Both the position numbers and the translations under genes were made by a program. Below, piece after piece: positions 23,501 through 33,911 of a DNA stretch of 64,000 nucleotides (positions are counted from its first letter, which is position 1; each line of letters starts with the position of its first letter). The notes beneath the pieces are model-generated. The model saw only the letters and a program-made list of their open reading frames with translations, did no database searches and had not been told where the DNA came from. The DNA is from Brienomyrus brachyistius (lineage: Eukaryota; Chordata; Actinopteri; Osteoglossiformes; Mormyridae). The stretch spans positions 35,326,118 through 35,390,117 of the forward strand of contig NC_064533.1 in assembly GCF_023856365.1 (NCBI RefSeq), given 5' to 3'.

Positions 23501-24711
23501 CCCCCCATACCCTGTCACCTTGATGGCAGCTTTGCCTTCTGCCCACTTTCGCTCCTGTGTGTCAGACTTCTCGCCTCCGCTGGCGGCTGCCCTTCCTCGC
23601 TACATGTCGACTGTGTGGCCGACCTGGTTGACCGTCTTCCGGTCACACCCCCTCCTTTGTCCTGGGGTGGTGCATCATAAGGAGACCAATCTGACTGTCT
23701 GGCTATTGACGGGCCACATCTCCACATTCTCCAGCAGTATTGTGATTTCAGGCGGCACTGAAGCCACAGTGAGTCAGTCTCTCAGCAGCAGAAAATCTGT
23801 TCTGTGGTCAGTAAATTTCCATTTGTGTTTCTCTGTAGCCCCTTTTTACATATTGTATTTGACCGTCGTCTGTCGAAAACTTAGGGTTTTAAAGTATTTC
23901 CCAAGGAAAAGAAACACACACTTTGAGCCAGAGTCTGGCTGGTGTGACAAAAGCCAACATCTTCTCCCTCAGAAGCTTTAAAGATTGAGGTGAAAAATTC
24001 AACGGGTCTGTGGTGGCAGTGCCTTACGCTGAATTCAGCCAATGTAAGAAGTGCTTAAAAATTTCACATGGGCACGTCAGCAGAATGCTGGCTCCGAAGG
24101 CCCCCCATACCGAATGTAATCTCGGGGGGAAGACGATCCTTGTGGCAGATTGGCAAAGGAATGAAACACTCACCTTTTGGTATGAGGGGCGGTCGGTAGA
24201 AGAGTGGTTGTGTAGCATTTGTAGTAAAAAATTAAATAAAATGAGCCGTACAGGCCAAGTCTGCTGTTGTACGTGTGAGCTGTGTTTTTAATCTGAAATG
24301 CTGTGGTCAATATGCAGTTATGTAAACTGAAAAAATTCCAGTTACAAAACCATAAGGCATGTTGTCCTCTTCGACTAAAATCCAGTAAATGGAAGTACAT
24401 ACTTTGTGTGGCCTTTTTCTAAGCACATCATTTGAATGATTTGGAATTTACCAGCTTCTTGGGAAATGAGGCTTTGGGTAGAGGGGTAATTATCTGTGAT
24501 TTGCGTCTGTCGCTGGGGTTTTACAGGAATCCACGAGGCGTGTGCTGTTTTGATGCCGTTGCTGTGCCTGGCATGTCGGACTGTCACATAAACAGGACGG
24601 ACAGGCGGTTTTTTGGGACCTCCTGTCTTTTTCACACTCTTCAGTCTGAAGCTTAACCAGTCCTGACCAGCATTAAATGACTATATGTGTATATAATGCA
24701 TATATGTATAG

Positions 24712-24787
<76 letters not shown>

Positions 24788-27700
24788 GAACACGTATGCA
24801 TACACACACCTATTTATATACAGCCTGCACAGTCTTGTGTTTTTCCAAGAATCACTTCTTAAAGCCATGGCAGACAGTGTGTTTCTGTGTCTGTCCTGAT
24901 AGCCACCAGGCAGTTTGACTCACCTGCTGATGTTGGTGCAGCCCTCTCCCTCAGACCTCAGTAAACACCCAGCCATGTGTACTTCATATCCCACTCTGTG
25001 TTTGTGTAATTCCTCGAGTTATTTATTTTCACTTGAGGGTAAATTGGACTTGTGACCAAGACAGTCATAACCAACTTAAATATATTTCAGGGATCCCCCC
25101 CCCCCCCACAAAAAAAATAAATACAAAAAATTCAGCAGAGCCCCCCTGCCCCATGTAGTTTTCTGTCTAGTCCTGTGCTGCCATTTCAGGATCCTTATGC
25201 CTAATTTACTTCTCTCGGTTCCATCGATGCTGCAATCACATTCCAGTTCTGTTATAAGTAACATTTCATTTTACCTGCGTCTCCTGTATGTGCTGTGGAA
25301 GCATTTGGAAGCACAGCATCTCCATAATGAGATGGAGACGTATTGCAGACTGACTGACCAGTGTGGGAAGGAGAGTCTTACGTGGACAGGCCGTTAGTGT
25401 CTTCGTCCTTCATGCTTGACCTGTGAATTTTAATCACCAGAGCATTAGCTCTTGCTCTGGTTGTTCACTTCTAAATATGAGGTGCTGATGTCTCGGATGA
25501 CACTGGTGCACCCCAGGCGAAGACCTGAACACTTATGTCTCCAAAAGCAGTTTCTGTGCGTTTCCTCTTTTTCGCCTCTAGATAATGCCTTTGGGGAAAT
25601 ATAACATATGAGAAATGTTCCGCTCGTATCTCTTCTCTCCTTGTCATACTGAGGATATGCGGTGCCAGGGTTTGGCTGCTGGAGGCCCCTGTGAATAGCT
25701 TCCTTTGAGCTGTCCTGAAGACTCTCTCCACCAGCTGATAGAAGCCTCTAACTACCTTCCTGTATTTGCATGTCGGTTTCTCGCAGTTCCCAAATATGCT
25801 CACTTTGTCCACCACGTCATGACCTCACTTTGCCTTGTAAAATTTGTTTTCGTCAGTGTGCAGTGGTGACGCATGACTTGGTTTTGGGGGTTTAGGGTGC
25901 GGAGGGGCAGACTGAAATGGATGTTTGAGTGAGGTTTTACCAGTGTGTAGGTTTTACCAGCTGCACCTCTTACTGGTGAACCTCACATGGAGGTGGGTGC
26001 CATGATGCCCTCAAGCAGTAGTGCCCCCTGGGGGGGGTAAATGGCTGCTTTAACCCCCCCCCCCCCTTCCCAGCCCTTGAGGCTGTGGGGCAGTATTTAC
26101 ACCCCAGACCAGCCAGAGTTGGTTGCCCATGGCCATGGGATGAGGTGTCAGGATGTGTGGGTGCAATCAATCAAAGACTTTCAGCACCTTTTCTTGCCAT
26201 CATTCCCTGCTGGCCGTCCAGAAGGTCTGAGGGCTTCGGATCTCTGTGCTCTGCAGTTTGAGCTCCTTTTCTCCATCCCTCTTTAGGTGATTTTCTCGTT
26301 CTTTTTCAATTTCACCACTACAGCTGTTCTGTCAGCCATGAGACCACGATAAACGAATTCCTCAGTACTTTTGTGAGGTTTAGTTGTAGTTTTTGAGGTG
26401 TGACGCCGGACCCTCCTGCACACCTGACTGCTAACCCCTTTTGGATCCATTCCCCTCCCTTCTGTCATGCTTTTGGAGCAGTGGTCTTCTCACTGCAGCG
26501 GAGTTCAGCCCCTCAGTTATCAGCTGTCAGGCAGATCATGACAGTAGCACTATTCTCTGCATGACATTTGCAGGCATGGCTGTACCCCGAAGCTGAGATT
26601 CCAGCAGATGACCTGACTCCCTCCGAACTGTAAGGTCATCATGAAGGTGGGCGCTCTTTCAGTGCTTTTCCACTGCCACCAGGAAAGGAGCTGTACCACA
26701 AACTGGTGGTTTTCCATTGCAGTGTACTGTATGCGAGCCGTACCTGAACTATAACCACGCTGACATGGAGCTGCTTACTAGCAGGTTCAAAAGTGTGACC
26801 AAACGTAGTTGGTTGTGTCACCACAGTGTAACTGGCCAAAATGCATGGAGATACCAGTGTTCTGCACATGGATCATCAAAAGCAAAAAGCATATGATCTA
26901 TATATTATCCATTATTAGTAGTATTGCAGTGCCCGTACCTGTCATTGAAGAAACTGAGGTCAACCGAGGTCAAGTCCACAGTATCCATTATGGGGCACTC
27001 CTAGGATGGGCCTTTTGACCTTGGTATTTAAAAAAATTCTGGCCACGGCCCTGAGTATCACACATTGGGATGCACTCCCAAAAAATTGGATCTTGGAAAT
27101 TTTCAACTTCCTCCTACTTAAAGTACTATGCAGCCGCTGAACAGAATGGATTCATAATGTAAATTTATTCAAGCGAACTCCGCTAGCATTTGAAACTTGC
27201 GTAACACAGAGATGTCCATAGGCGTGCTAGCAGAAATTAGCACACAGCAAAAAAAAAATCTGAATAATTCTGAACAGTAAACAAGCAGTAAACATTGCTG
27301 TTGCTGTCCAAACCCGGTAACTCCTTTACTGAGCCGACCCTTCTGCAGTGGAAAATGGAAGTGAGCTGGAACCGTGCTGTAACTAGTCTCTCTTTGCAGT
27401 ATGGGTTGGTTCCTGAATGCTAGTGTATGCCAGTATGCATATTCCTCCGGTAGTCTGTGCTCACCAAGTCACCAATGCTTTGTCGACTCAATAACTGCAG
27501 AATTTCAAACTTCTCTGGCATTAACCCCAGAACAAATACTGTGCTGGGACCTTCAAGTGATGGGATTACATGGCCAAGCAGCTGCATGAAAGCCTCACAC
27601 CACCAAGTCCAATGTCAAGTTTCGGATGGAATGGTGTAAAGCACTGGACTACAGAGCAATGGAAACATGTTCTGTGGAGTGATGAATCATGGTTCTCTGG

Positions 27701-30700
27701 CTGCCGAAAAGTTCGGTGGAGAAGGGATAATGGTATTGGGTTTTTTTGTCAGGGGTTGGGCTAGGCCCCTTAGTTCTAGTGAAGGGAACTCTTAATGCTT
27801 CAGCATACCAAGACAATTCTGTACTTACAACTTTGTGGGAACAGTTTGGGGAAGGCCCTTTTTCTGTTCCAGGATAACTGTGTCCTAGTGCGCAAAGCAA
27901 GGTCCATATGGACATGGTTGGGTGAGTTTGGTGTGGAAGAACTTGACTGGCCCACACAGAGCCCTGACCTCAATCCCTAACATCTTTAGGATGAACTAAA
28001 ACGGAGATTGCGAGCCAGGCCTTCATGTCCAACATCAGTGCCTGACATCACAGATACTGTTCTGGATAAATGGGCAAAAATTCCCACAGACACACTTGTA
28101 GAAACCCTTCCTAGAAGAGTAGCAGCTGTTATAGCTGCAAATGAGGGACCAACTCTGTATTGATACCTATGGATTTAGAATGGGATGTCATAAAGGTTCC
28201 TGTAGGTGTAATGGCAAGGTGTCTTAATATGGTCTGTCAGTCTGTGAATACAAATGTGTGTGTTTGTACATTTCCTGCAGTGGCCTGGCGTCCTGCAGTG
28301 GCCTGGCGTCCTGCAGTGGCCTGGCGTCCTGCCCGTGGTGGTCTGTGTATCCTGGCGTAGCCTTCAGGCTCCTGTGACCCTCAAACTTGATATATGATTA
28401 TGGAGCATGAATTGCTCTCTTTTTTTAAGTGTATGACTATTAAAGTGCTTAAAATAATGCTATAGTTTTTATTTTTTTGCAGGTTCAGCATATATGGGGT
28501 CACCCTTATGAGGTGGAGACAGGTGGTGAGGCACTATGAACACAGCCAAATCCAGCTGGGACGTTATGTGATTCTAGACCTGGTTTTGTGTTTTTATTAG
28601 TGACGAGGGAAACCCATCAGTCCAAAACTCATGAAGCAGTAGGTGATCGTGTGGTCTAAGAGGAACCGTTTGTATGCTGTTGACCCCCCAGGCATGTTAA
28701 GGTCTAGAGGAGAATGGGTTAAATTTAGAGATTAATTGTCATTGCATTTAACCCATATGTGACAATGTGACAAAGCAGGGGGCAGCTAATTCAGCGCCCA
28801 GGGAGCAGTGCTTGGGGGTGGTACCTTGCTCAGGGTACCTCACTGGTGTCTTGCTGGTTGGGGATTCGAACCTGCAATCTTTCAACTACAAGTGCGCGCC
28901 CCTAACCATTAAGCCCAAGGAGGTGGAAGGGGGCAGCCAGGCAGCATGTATTTCGGCTCTAAGCCCTAGCCGGCTGTAATCATCCATTTCTGATGTTACA
29001 GTACCCGCATGGCCTGGGTTGCAGCCCTGTCCTGTCAGAAGCTGATTGTGTAGCCTCCGCACAGGCTAATTACACCTGGAGCGACAAAACCATTGCAGTA
29101 AATAGACTTATGGTTGGAAGGCTTAGGTCTGTGTTCCAGCATGTTCCAGGGAAAAAAGCAAGATGGGGCCCTTAGCACCTGGGCGGTCAGGCTGAGCAGC
29201 TGCTCAAACAGCAAGCCCACTGCAGCCCTCATGCACGCCAGTCCACAGATGACAAAAACAACCCGGGCTCACCTAATTACCTGCTAGTAAAAGGGAAAGG
29301 GCAACACGCCTGGCCCGTGTATGTTCTGTGTTAGTCAGCTCTGGTGCACCGCTGCTCATTGTGAGGCCGCAGGAAGTTCAACTGGCTGGCTGCTGTTACC
29401 TGCCAGAAGTGTACGCCGCTGTCTTTACAGTGTGCCGTTTCACCAGGATTACAATGTATGTGAGCTTCAGGTAAAAGGTCCAGGCTTCTGTCCAGATGAT
29501 GGACATTGATGGTCTGTTAGAAGAAATACAAATGAGTTGTAGACATATAGTTAGAGAAGCAAAAGTGCCGGAATGATGTCAGTCCCCATCACTGAAGCAC
29601 TTTGACAGTTTTTAATACTTTTGATATCCATTTCCATGTCATTTTCTTTAACATGCTGTATTGGGTAATCTGTGAAACCATACGTTGCTCATTTAAAGAT
29701 CAGGGTGGGGCAGAAACGAGCCTTATGACAGATTGTCAGAGTGTTGAAGTCCTGGAGAGAGTAATCTGTGTTTTTTTTTTTTTTTCCTCCACTGTGGATC
29801 TTTCTGTAGTTAATGGCTCACTGTTCTTAAAATGGAAATAAAAAGAGTGAATGCAGTGTACGTCTATTTTTTGGGTGTTTGAGTAAACAAATAAATTTTA
29901 GTCAGCAAAGTCCCCTAAGCCTGAGTTGTATATTTAGAAGCTTGTCCCTCTGAAGGCAACGCGAAACCGCTGATTTCTGCCGGTAAATATTTGAAGAGCT
30001 AATTTGGATAGTTTGTCCTCCTGTAAATTAAAAAATAAATAAATTGAATTAAATTAAAAAGTCCAAATACAGTGAAGAGTGTGTCACTCGCACACATCTA
30101 TTCTTAAACCTTCTGGCCATTCCACCACCTGAGGTATCGTTCCCCCCCCCAGTACTTTCATCTGTTTTAGCCCCTTTGCAGACCCCTTTCATGAACTGCT
30201 GAAGCTCAGATGGAGCAGTCATTCAGCCTAAGAGAAGACGAGTGTTTAAAATATGTATTTTTGTGTTTGTGTGTGTTTGAGGTGAAAGGTGTGGCTGTGT
30301 CGATAGGCCCCTGCCAAACTTAGACCCACGTGTAGGTTGTAATGGTAGCTTTTCCTCTTTGACGCTCACGTCTTCACTAGGACTCCTTGTCCTGATTCTC
30401 CCAGGTCTTGCGTCTGTCTTCGGCCCAGTATGGACGTGTCCTCATGCCTATTGCTCTCCTCTCATCAGGTGCTGCCCACGGTCTGTGTGCAGCAGGAGAG
30501 TTTTGGGTTCAACACCATCCTGCAGGAGTTGTACGCCGCTGTCATGGCCAGGAGACCCGAGTGCCAGCAGACTGTTCCTCCAAGCACGGTGACCGAGAAC
30601 GGCACCCCTGACAGACGTGTGCGCGATGGGCAGCGCCCAGAAGAGCCAGCGTCTAAAAAACACGGAGGTATGCTGGACAGCGCTGATTGTAACATTGATA

Positions 30701-31745
30701 TTCGTTTTTAGTTTGGGTGGAGGCCATGAGCAGCCTGATGCTGTCTCATTGATTTAAAGAGCCAGGTCCCTTTCTCTCAGTTCTGCGAATAAGACGGCTT
30801 CTGTTCTCTACTCGTGTCATCAGTTGCAGAAGATCAGCAGGATGGTTCTCAGGATGACAGTGAGAGCGGTACCGTTGTTCCGAAGGAAGACTGTAGCACG
30901 TCAGTGACGCTGGGGGAACCGCAAAGCACACAGGTTTGCTTCTCCCAAGTCCCTGTGGGTTTCATTCTCTCCTCCAGCTCTCTATTATATTTGAATGTTT
31001 CGTTGGACCACCTTTAGCTTTTGATTATGGTGCACATTTGTCATGGAATTGTTTCCACAAGTTTATGCAACACCTCACCTTTTCATTTTCATCCAGATTT
31101 GCATTAATTTTTCACCGATATCCTGTATTGACAAGTGAGTTGAGCCACTCCATAAACCCTCCTTCAGAACATCCCAAAGACCTTCAATGAGGTTAAGGTC
31201 ACAACTCTGTGGTGACCAAGTCATGCGTGAAAATGATTCCTTATGTTCCCTGAAGCACTTTTTGCCAATTCAAACCCAATGAATCTTGGCATTCTTGTCC
31301 TAGAATATGCCCGTGCCATCAGGGAAGAAGAAAATCCATACTTTATTGCTGCATGATGTTGCTGAGCTGTAATAATGATCCAGTCATTGGCTCTCAAGTA
31401 TTTGCTGATGTACATTGAAATGGCGACTTTCTTTTTGGCCGGACAGTGTATATATTCTGACTAGACTAGACCTGACTAGAGGAACTTTAAGGAGCGGTGG
31501 TGTTCTTCAGGTTCTGCGATGCAAACAGCAGGCTGCAGCTGAACGCTCGGCACCTTCAGCCCATGTGTTTTATGAAAGAGTTTACACTGCAACAAATCCT
31601 TCATATTGGATGGGAGCCCAAAGACCATGGATGAATTTGGTTCTTTTTGGTCCCTTAAACCCAGACGGTGCCTTCAAACCCGGTCCCTGCCAGCTGCGGT
31701 CCTCCCCGACCCAAGAAGAAGAAAGCAGTGGGATTGTTTCGCTGA
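17528..31745 (+). CDS. nhej1: Non-homologous end-joining factor 1 (XLF/Cernunnos), complete
   Basis: Scaffold of the DNA double-strand-break repair machinery; bridges XRCC4-LIG4 and Ku in the nucleus. Coding exons: 17528-17710, 17780-18013, 18256-18394, 19395-19453, 30469-30667, 30824-30933 and 31665-31745, together 1005 bases (334 aa), with all phases consistent. The N-terminal head starts MSTLALDTDLLLQPWTPV, continues with ELNKRLRAPADAF and FYWEFRC, and is followed by the coiled-coil stalk (LQRQVAELAALLVRKDAEIQ, DYRESGA). The disordered tail ends PRPKKKKAVGLFR, which matches the C-terminal Ku-binding motif (basic cluster plus GLF). It is slightly longer than human XLF (299 aa), with the extra length in the tail. 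The start follows a splice acceptor at 17509-17510. The exon 2 donor (GTATAG) is weak. Intron 4 (19454-30468) is 11 kb and full of transposons. ihh follows on the same strand. Confidence 0.93.
18505..18690. mobile_element. hAT-type MITE with perfect 8-bp target duplication
   Basis: A 186-bp near-perfect palindrome: CAGGGGTAGGGAACCTGATC at 18505 and its inverse ending at 18690. CAGTAGGT is repeated exactly on both sides (18497-18504 and 18691-18698). No coding capacity. It lies in nhej1 intron 3. Confidence 0.88.
20005..20592. mobile_element. Non-autonomous inverted-repeat element, copy 1
   Basis: The ends are inverted: GGTTAATGCACAACAA near 20008 and TTGTTGTGCATTAAAA near 20577-20592, with longer subterminal matches (ACACATTTGG...TTTGTACCTAAA against TTTAGGTACAAACATG). 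The inside has two GTTGCTAAG...GTCGTTAGTTTGAAATTG units. A second copy sits at 40561-41080. Superfamily not determined. It lies in nhej1 intron 4. Confidence 0.65.
20930..22105 (+). mobile_element. CR1/L2-like LINE fragment, reverse-transcriptase region, inactive
   Basis: The plus-strand translation runs from NIMPIFKKGDKSDPANYRPI (21030-21090), across a frame break near 21130, into an open stretch with YLDFQKAFDVVPHKG and GGVPQGSILGPLLFLIYIN. The catalytic motif reads FADN (about 21549-21560) instead of FADD, so the polymerase is dead. After a stop at about 21883 it continues in another frame (LIRPHLQYCVRVWSP). The 3' end has GGGCCGAAAGGCCTTCTCTC near 22060. It lies in nhej1 intron 4. Confidence 0.8.
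23484..23506 (+). repeat. Poly-C tract (23 C)
   Basis: An uninterrupted run of C after a (CT)n stretch, in nhej1 intron 4. The G-rich complement could form quadruplexes. Length is prone to sequencing error. Confidence 0.95.
24711..24787 (+). repeat. Compound (TG)n/(TA)n microsatellite
   Basis: Alternating TG for about 60 bases with one TATA interruption, then (TA)n. It lies in nhej1 intron 4. Confidence 0.95.
26660..27362. mobile_element. Possible inverted-repeat DNA element
   Basis: CAGTGCTTTTCCACTGCCAC at 26660 and CTGCAGTGGAAAATGG near 27343 are roughly inverted, as in MITEs with CAGTGG-type ends common in fish. No target duplication was identified and the boundaries are approximate. Confidence 0.35.
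27420..28232 (+). mobile_element. Tc1-like transposon fragment
   Basis: Transposase pieces in shifting frames: HWTTEQWKHVLWSDESWFS (about 27640-27700, the second catalytic region), then FLFQDNCVLVRKA and [12 protein letters not shown] (about 27950). The right end carries GTAATGGCAAGGTGTCTTAA, as in the copy ending at 12023. It is 5'-truncated and frameshifted. It lies in nhej1 intron 4. Confidence 0.8.
28273..28333 (+). repeat. 18-bp minisatellite, three perfect units
   Basis: TCCTGCAGTGGCCTGGCG is repeated at 28273, 28291 and 28309, followed by a partial unit. It lies in nhej1 intron 4. Confidence 0.95.
28765..28925 (-). mobile_element. tRNA-derived SINE fragment
   Basis: Contains GGGGATTCGAACCTGCAATC (antisense B-box) and CTAACCATTAAGCC (antisense A-box side), preceded by a GCTCAGGGTACC block comparable with the SINE at 2000-2145. 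It lies in nhej1 intron 4. Confidence 0.6.
30985..31455 (-). mobile_element. Tc1/mariner transposase remnant in nhej1 intron 6
   Basis: The minus strand of 30985-31340 matches the C-terminal half of a Tc1-like transposase gene as commonly found in fish, with blocks such as CATCCCAAAGACCTTCAATG and ATGCCCGTGCCATCAGGGAA on the plus strand. The right end ACAGTGTATA near 31445 looks like a TIR. It is degenerate and has no open frame. Confidence 0.6.
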
Positions 31746-31937
31746 GCAGCACTGGATCTGCTCCTCTCTCTCTTCTCAGCTTCGCTTCATGTGCTGCTGT
31801 ATGCTCTCATCCATCTTTCCCTTTATGCATTGTCTCCTGGATTTTAATGCCATTTTAATTAGGATATTTATATTAACCTTTTTATATGACTTTTACTCCA
31901 TTTTCCGGTCATATTTTAATGATTTTATTGAACATTT

Positions 31938-31943
31938 AATAAA
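31938..31943 (+). terminator. Poly(A) signal of nhej1
   Basis: AATAAA 193 bases after the nhej1 stop codon. Confidence 0.65.
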
Positions 31944-33911
31944 GACCAGCCTATGAATATGAGATCTGTGTTTTATGGGTTAGTTACCTACTATATGTGT
32001 GTGTTGTGTTTTGCGCTGTGCTGCTGGCATGAGGAGCAGCACGATAGCCCACTTGTCCCTCATCCATGTGATGCCAGAGCCGTGCATTCGAAAATAACTC
32101 TGGGCGCCGTGGTCTTTTTTGTGGTGGTTTATCTTGTTTTCAGCTGTCCATAATGACGTCCAGACCCTCTGCGATGCCTCAGAGGTAGTGGGTATATCTG
32201 AAAAGCAGTCCCTACTGCACCGGACATTGTCTGTATGTGTTGCCCGTGTTGGGGACATGGGACGAGGGACAGCCACCTCTTACTGCAGGCAGCAGGTCAG
32301 TCTGCGGTGCTGAGACTGAGAGGGACCCTGAGAGAAGGATTCTGCTTAGAATCCACCCCTCTGGAGGTCACTGTCACAGTGCGCTAATGACAAAACACAG
32401 ACAAACGGTGGGTCCACCACTAGATGGGCCCGCTGGCGAGCAGGAAATAGCTTTTTAATGGCATATCAAACTCAGGTACTTGCATTAACTTAAAAGAAAA
32501 TGTATATTTTAAAGCATTCTATTTTTAAAAAATAATACGTTCCATTTAGAATGCTGGAGTATTTTTTAATGGCCGCTTGGGTAGGATATACATTTAACAA
32601 ATACCAGGTACCTTCAGAAGTAAGACAGGCTGCAGCCTGATGAACAGGGGAGTGAATCAGCTTCCTTTTGCAGCTGATCAGTTAGGTCTGAAGGGATCCA
32701 GTGCTTTTTGTCAAGAGGTGACCCCATACCTGGCTGGAAAATGTGTGTAGGACCAAAGGAATTTCACAGCAATGAATGGTTTAAATACTCAATGTCGACG
32801 AGAGAAATGGGGGGTTTCCCATGAATGGCAAGGTAAGCTAGTAGTTTGAATCTTTTTGATGTTTTAAAATAAATCTAAAGAAACTGTGGGAACACATATT
32901 ACTTGAAATAAGATCATCACGCACAGAAAATGTTTTGTCTCCTGTTATTCACAGATAGTATTTTATGTAAGCTGAATAAGATTCATACGGCTCTGTGAAA
33001 GCTACCTGTCGGTTATAAAATAGCATGATTCTCAAATACATGTGAATTCAAATCCTCCGATGTTACAAAATAGTGCATATCTCGCACAGGTACTCGATTC
33101 TTTTACAATGAGGTGAAAAGAATGTACTTATACGCACAGCGTGGAAAATTGGGAACTGTGTATCCGGCGCCAGGCCGAAACCAGACCTCGCTCGTCCCGC
33201 GTTGGAGTTGCAGGTGGGGTCTGTATGTTTGTTTATGGCCACACGCGTATCCTGACATATGAGTGCAGTCAAACACCGCAGAGAAGCGCTGAGTTTCTTC
33301 CTGCAAAGTGTCGTGTCGAGGTATCTCGGCGTTTTTTTACATTGCATCAGGTGTTATCTGTCCGATCTGCGGCGGGCAGCGAGAGGGAAGCGCTTCGGGC
33401 TGAAGATGAAAATAAAGACTGGCACTAACAGAATGGCAAACAACATCTTTCCTGTCTGTTTAGTTTCTTCCAATTCAGCTATGGACGTATATGAAACCAA
33501 GCGGAAAATGGAAAATGACAGTGGGGACACTTTTTGACCGCCTTGCAAAAGCAAAGCGCTTGCTCAGGTAGGACGGTCACTATTTCTCACATGACTTTGA
33601 ACTTGGCTGCCAAAATAAACGGACTTTCAAATTTATGCTCAGGGAGAGCTGACCTCGGGAAAGGAGCTTCGCAGGCTGACGCCAAACGACTCTGTGGCAC
33701 CTTCACTTCAGCGCTGCCTCCGGTGCGCAGCGGCGCCCCGTTTACGGACTAATGATGGCGAGAGTTAGAAATTAGTCACACTAATAAGTTTCTTATATTC
33801 CCCCCGCCCCTTAGGGAAATATATCATTGAGGGGGAGGGGTCGATTACAGCAAGATCGGAGAAAGGTGTGTTTTTGTCACTCCTATTGGGGTGCCCACAG
33901 GTGTGGGTGGC
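31944..33911. other. Spacer between nhej1 and ihh
   Basis: About 2 kb with no convincing gene; short ORFs on both strands lack family resemblance. It should contain the ihh promoter and 5' UTR in its right part (the CG-rich stretch 33140-33740 is a candidate), but I see no clear TATA box. Confidence 0.5.

Noticed and set aside
23406..23981. 191-codon plus-strand ORF in nhej1 intron 4
   Set aside because: It starts with a poly-Pro stretch from the C run, has no recognisable domain, no splice partners in phase with nhej1, and lies amid repeats.
24653..24899. ORFs encoding runs of Val-Cys, Ile-Tyr or Thr-His
   Set aside because: Pure translations of the (TG)n/(TA)n microsatellite.
26580..26635. 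Possible extra nhej1 exon (LYPEAEIPADDLTPSEL)
   Set aside because: nhej1 exon 4 (ends 19453) joins directly and in phase to exon 5 at 30469, matching the human order; no family counterpart exists for this peptide.
32119..32313. 64-codon ORF between nhej1 and ihh
   Set aside because: No family resemblance, no conserved start context and no splice continuity.
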